Source: Pseudoalteromonas luteoviolacea H33-S (lineage in GTDB: Bacteria; Pseudomonadota; Gammaproteobacteria; Enterobacterales; Alteromonadaceae). Taken from it: a stretch of DNA of 64,000 nucleotides. The notes under the pieces were generated by a model. The model searched no databases, was not told the origin of the DNA, and saw only the letters and a program-made list of their open reading frames with translations. Numbering within the stretch: the first letter of the stretch is position 1; each line of letters begins with the position of its first letter. A program made the position numbers and the translations under genes. Where the stretch lies: NCBI RefSeq assembly GCF_001625695.1, contig NZ_AUXY01000078.1, forward strand, positions 1 to 64,000. The letters run 5' to 3'. Below are positions 1 to 9,352 of the stretch, piece after piece.

Positions 1-2271
1 ACATTACAACAGCTGAGCGGGATGAGTGCAGGTTTGTTCGATACCTTGGTGATATTTGAAAACTACCCCGTGGATGTGATTCAGGAGCAGACCGGGGAAG
101 CGCTACCTGTGGAGTCAGTGGAAAGTATTGACCTGACCACTTACCCTATGACCTTAACTGCGAGATTAGACAAGGCGTTGGCACTGAAGTTCGAGTACCT
201 AGATACTGTACTGAGCGAGCCGGGAGCCTCACAGTTACTGGCTCATCTTCAGCAATTATTAAAATTGTTGAGCAGTCCGGGGGATAATACTCTGCGCGAT
301 ATTAAGCGTGGCATGTTGAGTCATCAGGCGCGCAAAGAAATATTTATTCGCAGTGTCGGCGAGCAGATCCACTTCCCCGGCGCTCGGTGCTTCCATCACA
401 GATTTGAGCAGCAGGTCAGACGCAATGGAAGTGCCATCGCCGCTTGTCATGGTCCGCATTCTGTAGATTATGCTGCGCTTAACCAACGTGCTAATCAGCT
501 TGCCCACTGGTTAATTGAGCAAGGGGTGACTCAGGGACAGCTTGTGGGGATCTTTGCTCATCGAAGTATTGATGTGCTATGTGCTATGTTGGCGATAATG
601 AAAGCAGGAGGTGCCTTTGTTTGTCTAGATCCAGTCAATCCGGATGAACGTGTGACATATATGATCGAAGATTCTGGCATTGACCACCTGATAGTGGATC
701 CGGCCTGTCGGGCGCGGATTGGTATGACTGCTCAGTTGAAACTATTCGACATAACCCAAAGTGCTAGCGTACTAAGTGACATGCCTGTTGATAATCCACA
801 GGTCTCGGTACAGGGCAGCGATGTGGCATATATGATTTACACGTCAGGATCTACGGGGAATCCGAAAGGCGCTATGGTTCACCACAGCGGTGCGCTCAAT
901 CATATTGAGGCTGAGTTTGCCAAATTTGACTTGATTGATGAGGCAAATTCGCTGAAACAAGCTGACTTCTTGCAATGTGCTGCATCCTCTTGTGACGTCT
1001 CTGTGTGGCAGTTTTTAGCACCGCTGATGTGTGGCGGGAAGACGGTGATCCTTGATGAGATCACTGATGTGCATACTATGGTCAGCCTGATCCGCCAATA
1101 TCAAATTGACCTCGTGGAGGTCGCGCCTGTAGTGTTGCAATTGCTGGTGAGCTATTTGGAGCGTCTCCCTGAGTTACAGCGACAGTTGCCGGGACTGAAG
1201 TATATTATGACGACCGGGGAACCAACGCCTGTGCCATTAGTGAATAAGTGGCTGAACATGTACCCGCGAGTGCCGATTATGAACTGCTATGGACCTACGG
1301 AAGCATCGGATGATATCACCTATGAAATCACTCGTGCGCCTTTGCCTGCTGGCACCACGCGTGTTTCAATTGGCAAGCCTTTGCCGAATCTAGCCATTCT
1401 TATCCTTGATGAGGAGCTGGATCTGATGCCAGATGGTGTCGCAGGTGAGTTGTGTGTGACGGGGATCGGTGTCGGACCCGGATACTGGAATAATGAAGCG
1501 AAAACACAAGCCAGCTTTATCCCTAATCCGTATCAACACGAACCACTTATGCCTATGTATAGCGACCGTTTGTATCGTACCGGTGATCTTGGTTATTACG
1601 ATGAGAATGGCAACATAGAATTGTTGGGCAGAAAAGATGAGCAGATTAAGATCCGGGGACTTCGTGTTGAGTTGGGTGAAATAGAAGCTGCACTGGAAGC
1701 GATCGAGCAAGTTCAGCAAGCTGTGGTTGTGGTCAAAGACAATGGAATAGGTGAGGCTACTTTGTGTGCATATTGGACGGGTGAACCTGGAGTCACTATG
1801 ACGCGCAAGGAGTTCCGTTTAAGGCTTGGCCAGACCTTACCTGAACATATGATACCGGTGAGCTATAATCAGCTAGATAAGATGCCTACTAATGCGGCCG
1901 ACAAGATAGACAAATTTGCCTTACCTGAGCCGGACTTTACGGCCCAGCAGACTTATGTTGCTGCTCAAACTGAGACCGAAGTTGTTGTCGCTGGGATGGT
2001 CGCGGCCCTACTTCAGCTGGAAGTCGAGCAAGTAAGTCTGGCTGACAGTTTCTTTGAACTGGGCGGGCATTCTATTCTCTCTGTCCGGCTAGTGTCTGAG
2101 ATCCAACAGCGCTTTGGAGTTACCGTGCCGTTGGGCTTCATTTTTACTCTGTCGGATTTGCGTGAGTTGGCTGCCGAAATTGATGTGCTGCGCCCACAGC
2201 AGCAAGACAGTGCAAAGTTTGCACAATTGACTGCGGAATCACAAACTGACACAGATGAGCTTATCATCTGA
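1..2271 (+). CDS. NRPS, 3' end: partial C domain, A domain, PCP
   Basis: The reading frame is open to base 1, so this is the C-terminal part of a longer synthetase; the ATG at 22 lies inside a condensation domain. Counting codons from base 1, the end of a C domain is followed by an adenylation domain from about residue 135 (core YTSGSTGNPKG near 280, invariant Lys in KIDK near 635) and a carrier protein with LGGHS, phosphopantetheine Ser about 691. The A-domain specificity residues, aligned by eye to GrsA, read DVWEMTCDDK; I cannot assign a substrate. There is no thioesterase or epimerase. The acidic C-terminus (DTDELII) fits a short tail that binds the TubC-like docking domain of the next NRPS. 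It is separated from that gene by about 435 bp with a terminator, so it belongs to another transcript while probably acting just before it on the assembly line. Confidence 0.93.
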   Translation, partial: TLQQLSGMSAGLFDTLVIFENYPVDVIQEQTGEALPVESVESIDLTTYPMTLTARLDKALALKFEYLDTVLSEPGASQLLAHLQQLLKLLSSPGDNTLRDIKRGMLSHQARKEIFIRSVGEQIHFPGARCFHHRFEQQVRRNGSAIAACHGPHSVDYAALNQRANQLAHWLIEQGVTQGQLVGIFAHRSIDVLCAMLAIMKAGGAFVCLDPVNPDERVTYMIEDSGIDHLIVDPACRARIGMTAQLKLFDITQSASVLSDMPVDNPQVSVQGSDVAYMIYTSGSTGNPKGAMVHHSGALNHIEAEFAKFDLIDEANSLKQADFLQCAASSCDVSVWQFLAPLMCGGKTVILDEITDVHTMVSLIRQYQIDLVEVAPVVLQLLVSYLERLPELQRQLPGLKYIMTTGEPTPVPLVNKWLNMYPRVPIMNCYGPTEASDDITYEITRAPLPAGTTRVSIGKPLPNLAILILDEELDLMPDGVAGELCVTGIGVGPGYWNNEAKTQASFIPNPYQHEPLMPMYSDRLYRTGDLGYYDENGNIELLGRKDEQIKIRGLRVELGEIEAALEAIEQVQQAVVVVKDNGIGEATLCAYWTGEPGVTMTRKEFRLRLGQTLPEHMIPVSYNQLDKMPTNAADKIDKFALPEPDFTAQQTYVAAQTETEVVVAGMVAALLQLEVEQVSLADSFFELGGHSILSVRLVSEIQQRFGVTVPLGFIFTLSDLRELAAEIDVLRPQQQDSAKFAQLTAESQTDTDELII

Positions 2272-2328
2272 AGTTTTTAGTGGTTGCTGTTGGGCTCGGC
2301 TTGCGTTAAGGTGGCAGGGTTACTAAAA

Positions 2329-2353
2329 AAGGGCACAATTAAGTTGTGCCCTT
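2329..2353 (+). terminator. Hairpin terminator after the first NRPS gene
   Basis: Stem AAGGGCACAA / TTGTGCCCTT (10 bp) with loop TTAAG, about 60 bp after the stop codon. Downstream U-richness is modest (TTAATACATACTTTTT). It could also work in the other direction because an A-run precedes it. Confidence 0.7.
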
Positions 2354-2707
2354 AATACATACTTTTTGGCCGTTTTACGGATTTACAGGTTGCTGTGGTT
2401 GTCTGGCATTCTCCAGTTAGCTAATAGCAACAATTGAAATCAAGAGTTTACAACCCTGAAAAATAATGACAAATTATCGAAGAATATACTCGAAGATATA
2501 TTTGTAAGATCGACAGCCCTGGCAGTTTAATTGCTCACCGCAAGGGTGGGCATTTCTCAGTTTGTCGTGAATAACGGCTCCCCAGCCGTGTCCAGGTTAT
2601 GCCACTATACACTGTGTGCAGAACCCAGAACCGTCACAACATAGTCAGGTAGCGCACAGATTACCCACAAGCAAAAGGTGGGCGACAGGAAGCAGAATAA
2701 GAACGAT
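2354..2707. other. Intergenic leader upstream of the main NRPS operon
   Basis: No gene is seen here. It presumably carries the promoter of the 2708-44311 operon. A good -10 like hexamer TATACT lies at 2485-2490 but no convincing -35 sits 16-18 bp before it. TTTACA (2447-2452) and TTGAAA (2434-2439) are candidate -35 boxes without well-spaced partners. No promoter is claimed. Confidence 0.4.
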
Positions 2708-5700
2708 ATGAAGAACGTGATTGAACAGTGCCTTGAAAAATCGATCCGCTTAACATTGGATGAGGCTCATAACTTAAAAATTAATGCACCCAAAGGCGCG
2801 CTGACCCCTGAATTGGTTGCACAAATTAAATCCGCAAAGCCAGAGCTAGTAGCCTGGTTGCAATCCCAGTATGCACGCAAGCTGAGTAAACGACCGTCTG
2901 GTATTCAAGCGCTGCCGCTGTCATTTGCACAGAAGCGTATTTGGCTCAGCGACCAGCTGCAGGGCGGTAGTATTGAATACAACATGCTGGCAGAGTTTAC
3001 GGTTTCCGGGCGATTTGATGTTGAGGTGGCAAGTCGAGCATTTCGCAAAATTATCAACCGCCATGAGATCCTCAGAACGGTTTATCGAGGACAGGCGGGC
3101 GAAGCGACTCAGCATATACTGCAAGAATTCGATTTCTCAGTGGTCGTTCATGACCTAACCTCGGACGAAGCTCAGTTAAATAGCAGGAATCGCGATAACC
3201 TCATCCAGACCTTTCGTAATTACAGTTTTGCGCTCGATCGGGATTTGATGCTCAAAGTAGCCTACATCATAGAACGCAGAGAGCATGGTCAGGAGCAGGG
3301 TATTTTACTTATCAATGTGCATCATATCGCAGCAGATGGCTGGTCTTTGGGTATCCTCATGCAGGAGTTTATGACCTTATATCGTAGTGATGCGTTGAAA
3401 ACTCCGGAGGCCTTACCACAACTTGCGTTCCAGTACGGCGACTTCAGCCACTGGCAACATACTTGGCTACAGGGCGCGGAGCGTGAACGGCAGCTCAATT
3501 ACTGGCAGCAGTTACTCACTGATGCGCCTGTGATGCACCAACTCCCGACTCAAATGCCACGCCCGCAGGTTAAAAATACCCGAGGCAAGCAGTTTATTGG
3601 GCAACTGCCGGCAAGCACGGCAAATGGCTTATTGGCACTAGGGCAGCAGCTTAAAATGACACCGTTTATGCTAATACACAGTGCATTTTCTTTATTGATC
3701 GCGCGGCTCAGTGGAAACCGAGACGTGCTGATTGGCACCCCCATTACGAGCCGTCCGCATCGGGAGCTGGATAATCTGATTGGATTTTTTGTCAATACTT
3801 TGGTGCTCAGAACTCGCGTGCAACAGGCTACCGTACAAGAGTATTTGGCCCATGTTCGTGAACAAAATTTACTTGCCTATGAACATCAGGACACGCCGTT
3901 TGAAGATTTGGTGGAAATACTCAGGGTACCTCGCACAACCGCGCATACCCCGCTTTTTCAATTACTATTGACGACCAATACTGACTTGAAGGGCCTTTCG
4001 ACTGCTAATGTCTCGGCACTACCTGGCGTTTCTATAACCGAACGCACTGTCCGAGATATTCATGTTAAGTTTGATATTGAACTGGATGTTAAACTTGATG
4101 AACAGGGGGCTAAGCTGACATGGGGGTATGATACTCGCTTGTTTAGTGAGGCGCAGATCGTTCGTTTTTCCGAGCACCTAACGTGCTTGCTGGACCAGTT
4201 TAGCAAGCTTAGCAGTCATCCGGATCGCCTAGCAGCCCCGCTGGACGGGGTAAGTATATTTACATCAGCGCAATCCGAGCAACTCAGAACACAGTTAAGT
4301 GGTGGGGCGGGACTATCTCAAGACATGAGCTTAGTGCAATTGCTAGCTAAACAGGTAAAAAAGTACAAACACCATACTGCTGTCACAGACAGCACTGGCA
4401 GTTTTACATATCAACAGCTAGACGAGCGCGCGAGCCACCTGGCAAGTATACTAAAACAACGCGGCTGGGTGACTGATGCACCTATCGCGATTTGCATGCC
4501 CAGATCTCGGTCTATGCTAGTTGCAATATTGGCGGTGATGAAAGCTGGCGCCGCCTATCTTCCGCTGGACCCGAATTACCCGCAAGCGCGAATCTCAGCC
4601 ATGCTGGAGGATGCAGGCGTGCAAATGATGCTGATTGCAAACCAGCAACAGGCACAGTTTGAAATCAATTGTTTGGCGCTCGATGAACTCGACTTTGACG
4701 CCCCGTTAGCGTTGTTTGAATTTGAACAAGTGACGGCACAACAGTTGGCGTATGTGATTTTCACCTCGGGCTCAACGGGGCGACCGAAGGGAGTGATGAT
4801 AGAGCACGGTGCTGTGGTCAATTTTCTGCTTGGTGCGAAGCAGCGTTTGGGACTGGATGAACACAGCGAGATGTGCTGGTTAGCAATTACCACTTTGTCA
4901 TTTGATATTGCTTTACTGGAACTGATGATGCCTTTATTGTGCGGGGGACGTTGTATTATCGCCATGGATGAACAGGCAGCTGATCCGCAAGCGCTAGTTG
5001 ACTTGGCGCAACAACAAGGTGTGAATTATATGCAGGCCACGCCAGCGATGTGGCAATTGTTAATGGAGGCGCAGTGGCGTGGGCCAAATGTGACTGTACT
5101 CTGCGGTGGGGAGGCTTTGCCGCTTAAATTAGCGCAAGAGTTGCATGACGCATCCGGGCGTGTGATCAATTGCTACGGTCCTACTGAAGCCACCATCTGG
5201 TCAATGCTCACGGAGGTCAGCAGTACTATGCTGGCTGATAAAGAGGTGCTGCTGGGACACTCACTGGCAGGCTACCAACATTTAGTGTTGAATGACGCTT
5301 TACAACCTGTACCAGCGGGTGGTATTGGTGAATTGTATATAGCGGGTTGTAGTTTGGCATCTGGTTACCTCGGCCGTGATGACTTAACTCAGGAAAGGTT
5401 TTTTAGCTGGCAGCCGGATCCTGAGGTTGTCCCGATCAGGTTATATAAAACCGGTGATTTGGTGCGATTGCGCGAGGATGGTCAGTTGGCGTTTATCGGT
5501 CGTCAGGACGATCAGGTTAAGATACGAGGCTACCGAATAGAATTGGGTGAGATTGCAGCTGTTATTGAAAGCAGTTCGCAAGTTGAACAATGTGTGGTGT
5601 GTCTGAGCCCTAGTCAGGAAATAATTGCCTATATTAAATTTGATCTCACGTGTGAGATGAATGACAACGCGACGGATTATCAATCTATTCGTACGCAGTT

Positions 5701-8700
5701 AGCAGGTCATTTGCCTCCATTTATGCATCCAAATCAGTTTGTCACCGTGGATGAATGGCCGCTCACGAACAACGGTAAAGTAGATAAAAAGGCTTTACCA
5801 TTGGCAACGCGTGAGCCTCAGTCTGAGATTGTAACAGCTCAAACTGAACTGGAAAATGAACTGACAGAGATATGGGCGGGATTGTTGAATTTGGATGCTG
5901 CGCAGCTGGGAGTGACCTGCAATCTGTTTGAGCTGGGGGCACACTCCGTGTTGGTGCTTAGGTTTGTGAGTCGTATAGCTAGGCAATATCAAAAAAGCCT
6001 TCATGCGGGTCAGATTTTCGCTCATGCCACCATTCGTGAGCTAGCCAGTTTGTTAAGCAATACAAACCGCAGCTCGCAGACGGATATTGCCCTACACCAA
6101 GCTGACACCGACACCCATCCGCTTAGCTACGGGCAATTAAGAATGTGGTTAATTGCCCGTTTGCAGGCACACAGTGCTGAATATAATATGTTCACTGCCA
6201 TTCGGCTAGAAGGCACGTTTGATTTGTCTTGTGCTACGGAGGCGTTACGGATCATTATTGACCGCCATGACATACTGCGTGCTTCCTTTGTTGAAACTCA
6301 GACTGGGCCACGTCAGACTATCCGCAGTCATGTAGAATTTGCAATTAACCATGTGCAGTTGGATTTGGTGGGTGGTGATAAAGGTGTGGGGCTGACAGAG
6401 CTGATTCAGCGAGAAGCCGGTTATGAATTTGATCTCGCCAATGAGCTCCTATTACGAGTGACCTTTGTCACCGGGGGAGACCCTGACAGCGCTGGTCATT
6501 TGCTATTTAATATGCATCATATTGTTTCAGATGGCTGGTCGTTGGGTATTTTGGTTGAGGAGTTCCAGCACTGTTATCTTGCTCTGCAGTCCAATCAAAA
6601 AGCAAACTTACCCGCACTGACCAGGCAGTATCTCGATTATATATATTGGCAGCATGAGACATCGACACAGGCGCTGTATGATAACCAACGCGCATACTGG
6701 CAGCAGCAACTGGCCGACGCGCCTGTCGTTCATAATTTACCGCTTCAATATCCGCGCCCGGCTACTAAACAGTCTCTGGGAAAACGGATTAGTTATACTA
6801 TGCCGAGCGGATTACTCAGTCAGCTCAAGCAAATCGCTAAAAGCCATGATCTGACCCTGTTTATGCTACTGCATGCCTGTCTGGCGCTATTGCTTGCTAG
6901 GCATAGTGGCAGAGAAGACATTGTATTAGGCACTGCGGTTGCAAATCGTCGCAATGCTCAGGTTGAGCCCCTTATCGGTTTATTCATAAACACCCTAGCT
7001 TTAAGAGTGAGTACCCGATTTGATACTCTGAATGAATACTTTACACATGTGAGAAGCGTGAATATCGCAGCCCAGGATAATCAGGATCTGCCGTTTGAGC
7101 AATTATTAGATGCGCTGTCGATTGAACGCAGTACACAATATTCTCCACTCTTTCAGGTACTATTCGGCATGGATACGAGTCACGACGCTAGTCTGACATT
7201 ACAGGAGGTACAGGCTTCAAGTGTCGATACTGACTATATGCCAGTCAAATTTGATCTTGAGATAGACGTTGCAGTGGCTGATGAGCAACTTCATATTGAC
7301 TGGCTGTATGATATCAGCCTGTTCGACGAGAGCTATATTGCGTGTTTGCAGCAACATTTTGCCACACTACTAGCACAGGTTTGTGCACATCCTACTGGCG
7401 ACTTGAAAGCGGTGAGTTGTGTACCTCAAGCTGAGTTACAGCGGTTGATGCTGGACTTTAATCGCACCCAACAGGAATACCCTAGAGAGCAGCGGATCGA
7501 GCAGCTTTTTGAGCAGCGATGTCAACTTCACCCAGAACACATTGCTCTGATCCACAATGAGCAGCGGATTAGCTATCATACCCTATCAGAGCGAGTGTCT
7601 CAGCTGGCCGAGGCTTTGAACCGTGTAGGGGCAACACAGGGGGGGCTGATTGGTCTTTATGGTGACCGAAATATGGCATTGGTAATCAGTATGTTAGCAG
7701 TGCTGAAAAGCGGTGCAGCTTATGTCCCGATAGATCCTGCCAACCCAGCGCACAAGACCGCTACAATGATTGCTGACGCAGGGATCACACTACTAATAGA
7801 TTGTAACGATAGTGGTGCAATGACTGAGTTGGCCGGCTGTGCGGTGCGAACCATCGAGCAACTATTGCACCCTGATGATAACGACTCTGTGCGACTGACT
7901 CCTGACCGAAAACTGGCTGAGCAAGACGGACTGGCGTATGTGATGTATACCTCGGGGTCGAGTGGTAAGCCTAAAGGAGTGATGGTTGGACATCACAATA
8001 TCTTAAAATTGGTGACAGACAAGCAATATTTTGCTATTGATACTCAAGATGTTATGGCTTATTGTGCCAATCCGGCGTTTGATGCTTCGACTTGGGAAAT
8101 TTATACGGCATTGCTTAACGGTGCGAGTTTGGCCATTGTGGACAATGCTACACTGATAGATGCAAATAGGCTGACAGATTATCTGACAGCCCAGAAAACA
8201 ACGATTTTACAACTTACAGCTGGATTGTTTAATCAGTTTGGTGACACTTTGAACCCTCTCTATCGTACCCTGCGCTATGTATTGTTTGGCGGAGATAAGG
8301 CGGATATTAAGGCGGTGTCTGACATACTGAATGCTGATCTTCCGGTTAAGTTAGTACATACATATGGCCCGACAGAAACGGTGGCCTTTACAACCTTGAC
8401 TGAAGTTAGACCTGCTCATCTTAATCAGGGCATCATTCCGATAGGTAAGATCATGACCAATAGTCGTGCTTATGTGTTGGACTCGCATCAACAGCCGGTG
8501 CCGCTTGGGGCCGTCGGGGAATTATGTATTGGTGGTGAAGGGGTCGGCTTTGGCTATTTAAATCTGCCGGAGCAAACCCGAGAGAAGTTTATCGAATTAA
8601 CGCTCTGTGATGGCAGAACCGAACGGCTCTATAAAACAGGCGATCTGGTTTACTACTTGCCAGATGGCGACCTAGTGTTTATGGGGCGTATTGATGATCA

Positions 8701-9352
8701 GGTAAAAATTAGTGGTTATCGTATTGAAATGGATGAGATTGAACAGGCGATTTACCATAGCGAGCTGGTCAGCAGCTGCTTTGTTATGGCTCGCGCCGGC
8801 TTAGCCACAGAGAAGACTCTGGTAGCGTATCTCGAACCTCCAGAACCGCTGGATGAACAGCAACAGAGTGCGCTCATTCAAGCGCTGAAGGCAGAGTTAC
8901 AATTGCGGTTAGCAAACTATATGGTCCCGCGTTATTTTGTCTTTGTTGATGCGTTGCCATTAACGGCCAATGGCAAAGTAGACCGTCGTGCCTTACCAGA
9001 GCCCACTGCTGAGCATTTGCAAAGTAGCCAGGTTCCATTGGAAACAGATACAGAGAGGTTGGTTGCGAAAGTATGGAGTGAGACATTACGTTTGCCTGAG
9101 GCGTTGATGGGGGCCGAGACATCCTTTTTTGAATTAGGTGGTAACTCGCTGTTATTGACTCAGCTGTCACGCAATCTTGCACAAGCCTGTGGTTTGGAGC
9201 AGGAGTTAATCGGGATCCGGGAGCTGTTTACTAACCCGCAGATCCGGGCCATGGCAAACTATCTAGATGCACTGCTTATCAGACAAAGAAATATACAGAC
9301 CAGTTTACAGCTTAATGAATCGAATCAAGAATTAGAACAAGGGGAATTTTAA
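2708..9352 (+). CDS. NRPS, two modules: docking-C-A-PCP-C-A-PCP
   Basis: 2214 residues from ATG 2708; an in-frame GTG at 2678 is possible, but ATG 2708 starts exactly at a TubC-like docking domain (residues 1-53, sharing the KGALTPEL stretch with the NRPS at 26926). Module 1: C domain with HHIAADG (about 205-211), A domain (YVIFTSGSTG from 682, GKVDK near 1024), PCP with the variant LGAHS, Ser 1080. Module 2: C domain with HHIVSDG (about 1269), A domain (YVMYTSGSSG from 1744), PCP with LGGNS, Ser 2147. By-eye specificity codes: module 1 DILQLGCIWK, close to the glycine code as I remember it; module 2 DAWQLGTAFK, unassigned. No epimerase. The C-terminus ELEQGEF is an acidic tail suited to the next protein's docking domain. 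First gene of the tightly packed operon. Confidence 0.95.
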   Translation: MKNVIEQCLEKSIRLTLDEAHNLKINAPKGALTPELVAQIKSAKPELVAWLQSQYARKLSKRPSGIQALPLSFAQKRIWLSDQLQGGSIEYNMLAEFTVSGRFDVEVASRAFRKIINRHEILRTVYRGQAGEATQHILQEFDFSVVVHDLTSDEAQLNSRNRDNLIQTFRNYSFALDRDLMLKVAYIIERREHGQEQGILLINVHHIAADGWSLGILMQEFMTLYRSDALKTPEALPQLAFQYGDFSHWQHTWLQGAERERQLNYWQQLLTDAPVMHQLPTQMPRPQVKNTRGKQFIGQLPASTANGLLALGQQLKMTPFMLIHSAFSLLIARLSGNRDVLIGTPITSRPHRELDNLIGFFVNTLVLRTRVQQATVQEYLAHVREQNLLAYEHQDTPFEDLVEILRVPRTTAHTPLFQLLLTTNTDLKGLSTANVSALPGVSITERTVRDIHVKFDIELDVKLDEQGAKLTWGYDTRLFSEAQIVRFSEHLTCLLDQFSKLSSHPDRLAAPLDGVSIFTSAQSEQLRTQLSGGAGLSQDMSLVQLLAKQVKKYKHHTAVTDSTGSFTYQQLDERASHLASILKQRGWVTDAPIAICMPRSRSMLVAILAVMKAGAAYLPLDPNYPQARISAMLEDAGVQMMLIANQQQAQFEINCLALDELDFDAPLALFEFEQVTAQQLAYVIFTSGSTGRPKGVMIEHGAVVNFLLGAKQRLGLDEHSEMCWLAITTLSFDIALLELMMPLLCGGRCIIAMDEQAADPQALVDLAQQQGVNYMQATPAMWQLLMEAQWRGPNVTVLCGGEALPLKLAQELHDASGRVINCYGPTEATIWSMLTEVSSTMLADKEVLLGHSLAGYQHLVLNDALQPVPAGGIGELYIAGCSLASGYLGRDDLTQERFFSWQPDPEVVPIRLYKTGDLVRLREDGQLAFIGRQDDQVKIRGYRIELGEIAAVIESSSQVEQCVVCLSPSQEIIAYIKFDLTCEMNDNATDYQSIRTQLAGHLPPFMHPNQFVTVDEWPLTNNGKVDKKALPLATREPQSEIVTAQTELENELTEIWAGLLNLDAAQLGVTCNLFELGAHSVLVLRFVSRIARQYQKSLHAGQIFAHATIRELASLLSNTNRSSQTDIALHQADTDTHPLSYGQLRMWLIARLQAHSAEYNMFTAIRLEGTFDLSCATEALRIIIDRHDILRASFVETQTGPRQTIRSHVEFAINHVQLDLVGGDKGVGLTELIQREAGYEFDLANELLLRVTFVTGGDPDSAGHLLFNMHHIVSDGWSLGILVEEFQHCYLALQSNQKANLPALTRQYLDYIYWQHETSTQALYDNQRAYWQQQLADAPVVHNLPLQYPRPATKQSLGKRISYTMPSGLLSQLKQIAKSHDLTLFMLLHACLALLLARHSGREDIVLGTAVANRRNAQVEPLIGLFINTLALRVSTRFDTLNEYFTHVRSVNIAAQDNQDLPFEQLLDALSIERSTQYSPLFQVLFGMDTSHDASLTLQEVQASSVDTDYMPVKFDLEIDVAVADEQLHIDWLYDISLFDESYIACLQQHFATLLAQVCAHPTGDLKAVSCVPQAELQRLMLDFNRTQQEYPREQRIEQLFEQRCQLHPEHIALIHNEQRISYHTLSERVSQLAEALNRVGATQGGLIGLYGDRNMALVISMLAVLKSGAAYVPIDPANPAHKTATMIADAGITLLIDCNDSGAMTELAGCAVRTIEQLLHPDDNDSVRLTPDRKLAEQDGLAYVMYTSGSSGKPKGVMVGHHNILKLVTDKQYFAIDTQDVMAYCANPAFDASTWEIYTALLNGASLAIVDNATLIDANRLTDYLTAQKTTILQLTAGLFNQFGDTLNPLYRTLRYVLFGGDKADIKAVSDILNADLPVKLVHTYGPTETVAFTTLTEVRPAHLNQGIIPIGKIMTNSRAYVLDSHQQPVPLGAVGELCIGGEGVGFGYLNLPEQTREKFIELTLCDGRTERLYKTGDLVYYLPDGDLVFMGRIDDQVKISGYRIEMDEIEQAIYHSELVSSCFVMARAGLATEKTLVAYLEPPEPLDEQQQSALIQALKAELQLRLANYMVPRYFVFVDALPLTANGKVDRRALPEPTAEHLQSSQVPLETDTERLVAKVWSETLRLPEALMGAETSFFELGGNSLLLTQLSRNLAQACGLEQELIGIRELFTNPQIRAMANYLDALLIRQRNIQTSLQLNESNQELEQGEF

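Noticed and set aside
2678..2707. GTG start for the second NRPS
   Set aside because: It adds ten residues before a docking domain that begins naturally at ATG 2708, and has no ribosome binding site of its own. Not fully excluded.
5795..6025. Antisense and out-of-frame open stretches within the NRPS genes
   Set aside because: They are shadows of the strongly coding frame: no ribosome binding sites, no family resemblance, and biased composition. The same holds for dozens of others across 1-44311.
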